DNA from: Spiroplasma clarkii
GTDB taxonomy: Bacteria > Bacillota_I > Bacilli_A > Mycoplasmatales > Mycoplasmataceae
NCBI RefSeq assembly: GCF_002795265.1
Contig: NZ_CP024870.1
Location: forward strand, 1,116,001-1,180,000
DNA length: 64,000 nucleotides
Reading direction: 5' to 3'
How positions within the stretch are numbered: position 1 is the stretch's first letter; every line of letters starts with the position of its first letter. Shown here piece by piece: positions 62,574 to 64,000 of this stretch. A program made the position numbers and the translations under genes. The notes below the pieces were generated by a model. The model was not told where the DNA came from and searched no databases. It worked only from the letters and a program-made list of their open reading frames with translations.

Positions 62574-63578
62574 CTATACCACCTCAGCGTTTTTAAATAA
62601 ATCATTTATTAATGCGCTAGGTCTACCCTTATTGTATAATATTTTGTGCATTATTTCAAAAAAAGGTGAAGAAATTTCAAGTTTTTTACATATTTTGTAT
62701 GCTAATTTGCAAGCATAAACCCCTTCAACAGTATTTTTATGAGATTTTAGCACTATTTTTGCATCATCTCGCTCAGCAATTTGCAATCCAAGACCATAAT
62801 TTCTCGATTTATTGCTTGATGCAGTCAAGATTAAATCACCTAATGCTGCAAAATTCATAAAAGTTTCAATTTTTGCCCCAAATCTCTGAGCAATTTTATA
62901 AATTTCAGAGTTTCCAATGGTTATTAATGAAGCTTTAGCATTATCAGCTCCACCAAATCCTGCTAGAATCCCACTAGCAATAGCTACTGTGTTTTTTAGT
63001 GAGGCTGCAATTTCACAACCCACTAAATCAGTAGTTGGTTTAACAATAAAATACTCATTTGTAAAAATTTGAGCAATTTCTTGGGCAATTTGCAGGTTTT
63101 CATTACAACTCATAACACAAGTTGGCTTTCTCATTACAACTTCAATAGCTACTGAGGGACCATAAATTGCTCCAAATGACTTCATTACTTGATGATTTGC
63201 TAGTTTTTTAATGATTTTTTTACTTAACACGTCGAGGTTTTCCTCATCTAAACCTTTTGCTGTGTTAATAATGTGCATTTCTCGCTTACCATATTTTAAA
63301 ATACCATCTAAAACATTGTCAACTGCAAAAGTTGGCACTGATAAAATTACTATTTCTGCTTTTTCTAAAGCCACTGCTAACTCAGTTGTGGCTTGAATAT
63401 TTTCATTTAATAATAAATCTTGAAAAAAGGCTTGGTTTAAATGATTTTCATTAATGTCATTAACCTGTTTTTCTTCAATACCATACATCAACACTTTATG
63501 TCCATTATCTGTCAAAACATTTGCCAGGGCTGTTCCATAAGCACCTGTTCCAATAATTGCTATTCTTCTTGTATTCAT
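62574..63578 (-). CDS. gpsA: NAD(P)H-dependent glycerol-3-phosphate dehydrogenase
   Basis: 334 aa. Makes glycerol-3-phosphate for phospholipids. NAD-binding IAIIGTGAYGTALA, VPTFAVD, INTAKGLD, the catalytic lysine in SLKNTVAIASGI, and C-terminal AALGDLILTASSNKSRN with EGVYAC. Start ATG 63578 (MNTRRIAIIG) selected for AAAGGAAGT; a longer in-frame form from 63635 would overlap der by 50 bases. Ends TAG. Confidence 0.97.
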   Translation of the reverse strand: MNTRRIAIIGTGAYGTALANVLTDNGHKVLMYGIEEKQVNDINENHLNQAFFQDLLLNENIQATTELAVALEKAEIVILSVPTFAVDNVLDGILKYGKREMHIINTAKGLDEENLDVLSKKIIKKLANHQVMKSFGAIYGPSVAIEVVMRKPTCVMSCNENLQIAQEIAQIFTNEYFIVKPTTDLVGCEIAASLKNTVAIASGILAGFGGADNAKASLITIGNSEIYKIAQRFGAKIETFMNFAALGDLILTASSNKSRNYGLGLQIAERDDAKIVLKSHKNTVEGVYACKLAYKICKKLEISSPFFEIMHKILYNKGRPSALINDLFKNAEVV

Positions 63579-63585
63579 ACTTTTT

Positions 63586-64000
63586 TTACTTCCTTTCTCT
63601 GAAAATAATTGTAATTGGTACTCCACTAAAATCAAAATGTGAACGAATTTGATTTTCTAAGAACCTCTTATATGAAAAATGGACATAGTTTGGATTATTA
63701 ACAAACAACACAAAAGTTGGTAAGTAAGCCTCTACTTGTGAACCATAATATATTTTTAATCTACCCCCATTATGATTTGGAGCTGGATTGATTAATTGTG
63801 CTTTGTTAAAAATTTCATTTAAAAGACTTGTTCTAATTCTTTTTTTAATGTTTGTTTTCACAAGTTCCACTGCTTCAAAGATTTTTTGAACCCTTTGGTT
63901 TTCTTTGGCAGAAATAAACAAAACACTTGCATAATTTAGATACTTAAAATAAGTGCGAATTTCTTCAGTTTTTTTAACCATTGTATTTGTTTCTTTATTG
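63586..64000 (-). CDS. der: GTPase Der (EngA), C-terminal part; 5' end outside window
   Basis: The last 137 codons: end of the second GTPase domain (FKYLNYASVLFISAKENQRV, the SAK motif) and the KH-like domain (NEIFNKAQLINPAPNHNGGRLKIYYGSQ, FVLFVNNPNYVHFSYKRFLENQIR, GVPITIIFRERK), all typical of Der. Der assists 50S assembly. Followed by gpsA seven bases downstream, the same order as in Firmicutes. Confidence 0.96.
   Translation of the reverse strand, partial: NKETNTMVKKTEEIRTYFKYLNYASVLFISAKENQRVQKIFEAVELVKTNIKKRIRTSLLNEIFNKAQLINPAPNHNGGRLKIYYGSQVEAYLPTFVLFVNNPNYVHFSYKRFLENQIRSHFDFSGVPITIIFRERK

Noticed and set aside
1-64000. tRNA or rRNA genes
   Set aside because: No cloverleaf with a GTTCGAATC-type T arm and no rRNA blocks were found by eye; a tRNA scan would settle it.

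Overview
The window is strongly AT-rich and reads only with genetic code 4 (UGA = Trp). Almost every gene has in-frame TGA at conserved Trp positions, while TAA and TAG close the genes; TGG is also used (last residue of rbgA). With lipobox proteins, small gene sizes, rnpB, ffh, recA, recU, dnaD, rny and a GH18 chitinase-like lipoprotein, this points to a Mollicute of the Spiroplasma/Entomoplasma/Mesoplasma group. Genus and species cannot be fixed from the sequence alone.

Layout. 1-16,330 is ordinary chromosome, mostly on the minus strand: clpB (partial, with a degenerate CIRCE operator), hemW, a Q/N-rich membrane protein, nadE, ogt (plus), obg, a class V aminotransferase, a dprA broken by a TAA, an SSB-like OB-fold gene and a dicarboxylate/amino-acid:cation symporter. 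It is followed by a CoA-disulfide-reductase-like flavoprotein (16,347-17,672). 17,868-34,268 is an accessory surface-protein region. Two paralogous operons each encode a large lipoprotein (846 and 853 aa), a 742-aa secreted protein and a string of about 250-aa lipoproteins; between the small lipoproteins lie startless copies of the 3' end of the 742-aa gene. An orphan IS3-type orfA sits between the two operons, and an ABC-permease-like gene (34,311-36,080) precedes the second.

36,300-50,700 returns to housekeeping genes: a HAD phosphatase, phosphoglucomutase/phosphomannomutase, rnhB, rbgA, rlmH, SDR, ffh, degV, rny, recA, a CinA-family amidase, rnpB and a gpsB/divIVA-like gene. 50,600-58,000 is accessory again: an AAA+ ATPase followed by a 25-codon ORF, an ABC exporter module (one ATPase, two large permeases, one of them frameshifted at an A8 run) and two paralogous 202/203-aa proteins of which only one has a signal peptide. 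58,130-61,096 encodes a 988-aa lipoprotein built from two GH18-like domains, the first lacking the catalytic triad. The end of the window holds recU, dnaD, hup, gpsA and the 3' part of der.

How it fits together. The core genes cover protein quality control, GTPase-assisted ribosome assembly, recombination and repair (recA, recU, ogt, dprA, ssb-like), RNA turnover (rny, rnpB), membrane targeting (ffh) and phospholipid precursor supply (gpsA). The accessory part is almost entirely cell-surface or secreted protein genes with signs of duplication, recombination and decay. The most distinctive feature is the pair of arrays at 17.9-34.3 kb: a degenerate repeat module shared by the big surface proteins, and a tandem set of promoterless 3' fragments that could be either duplication scars or silent recombination cassettes.
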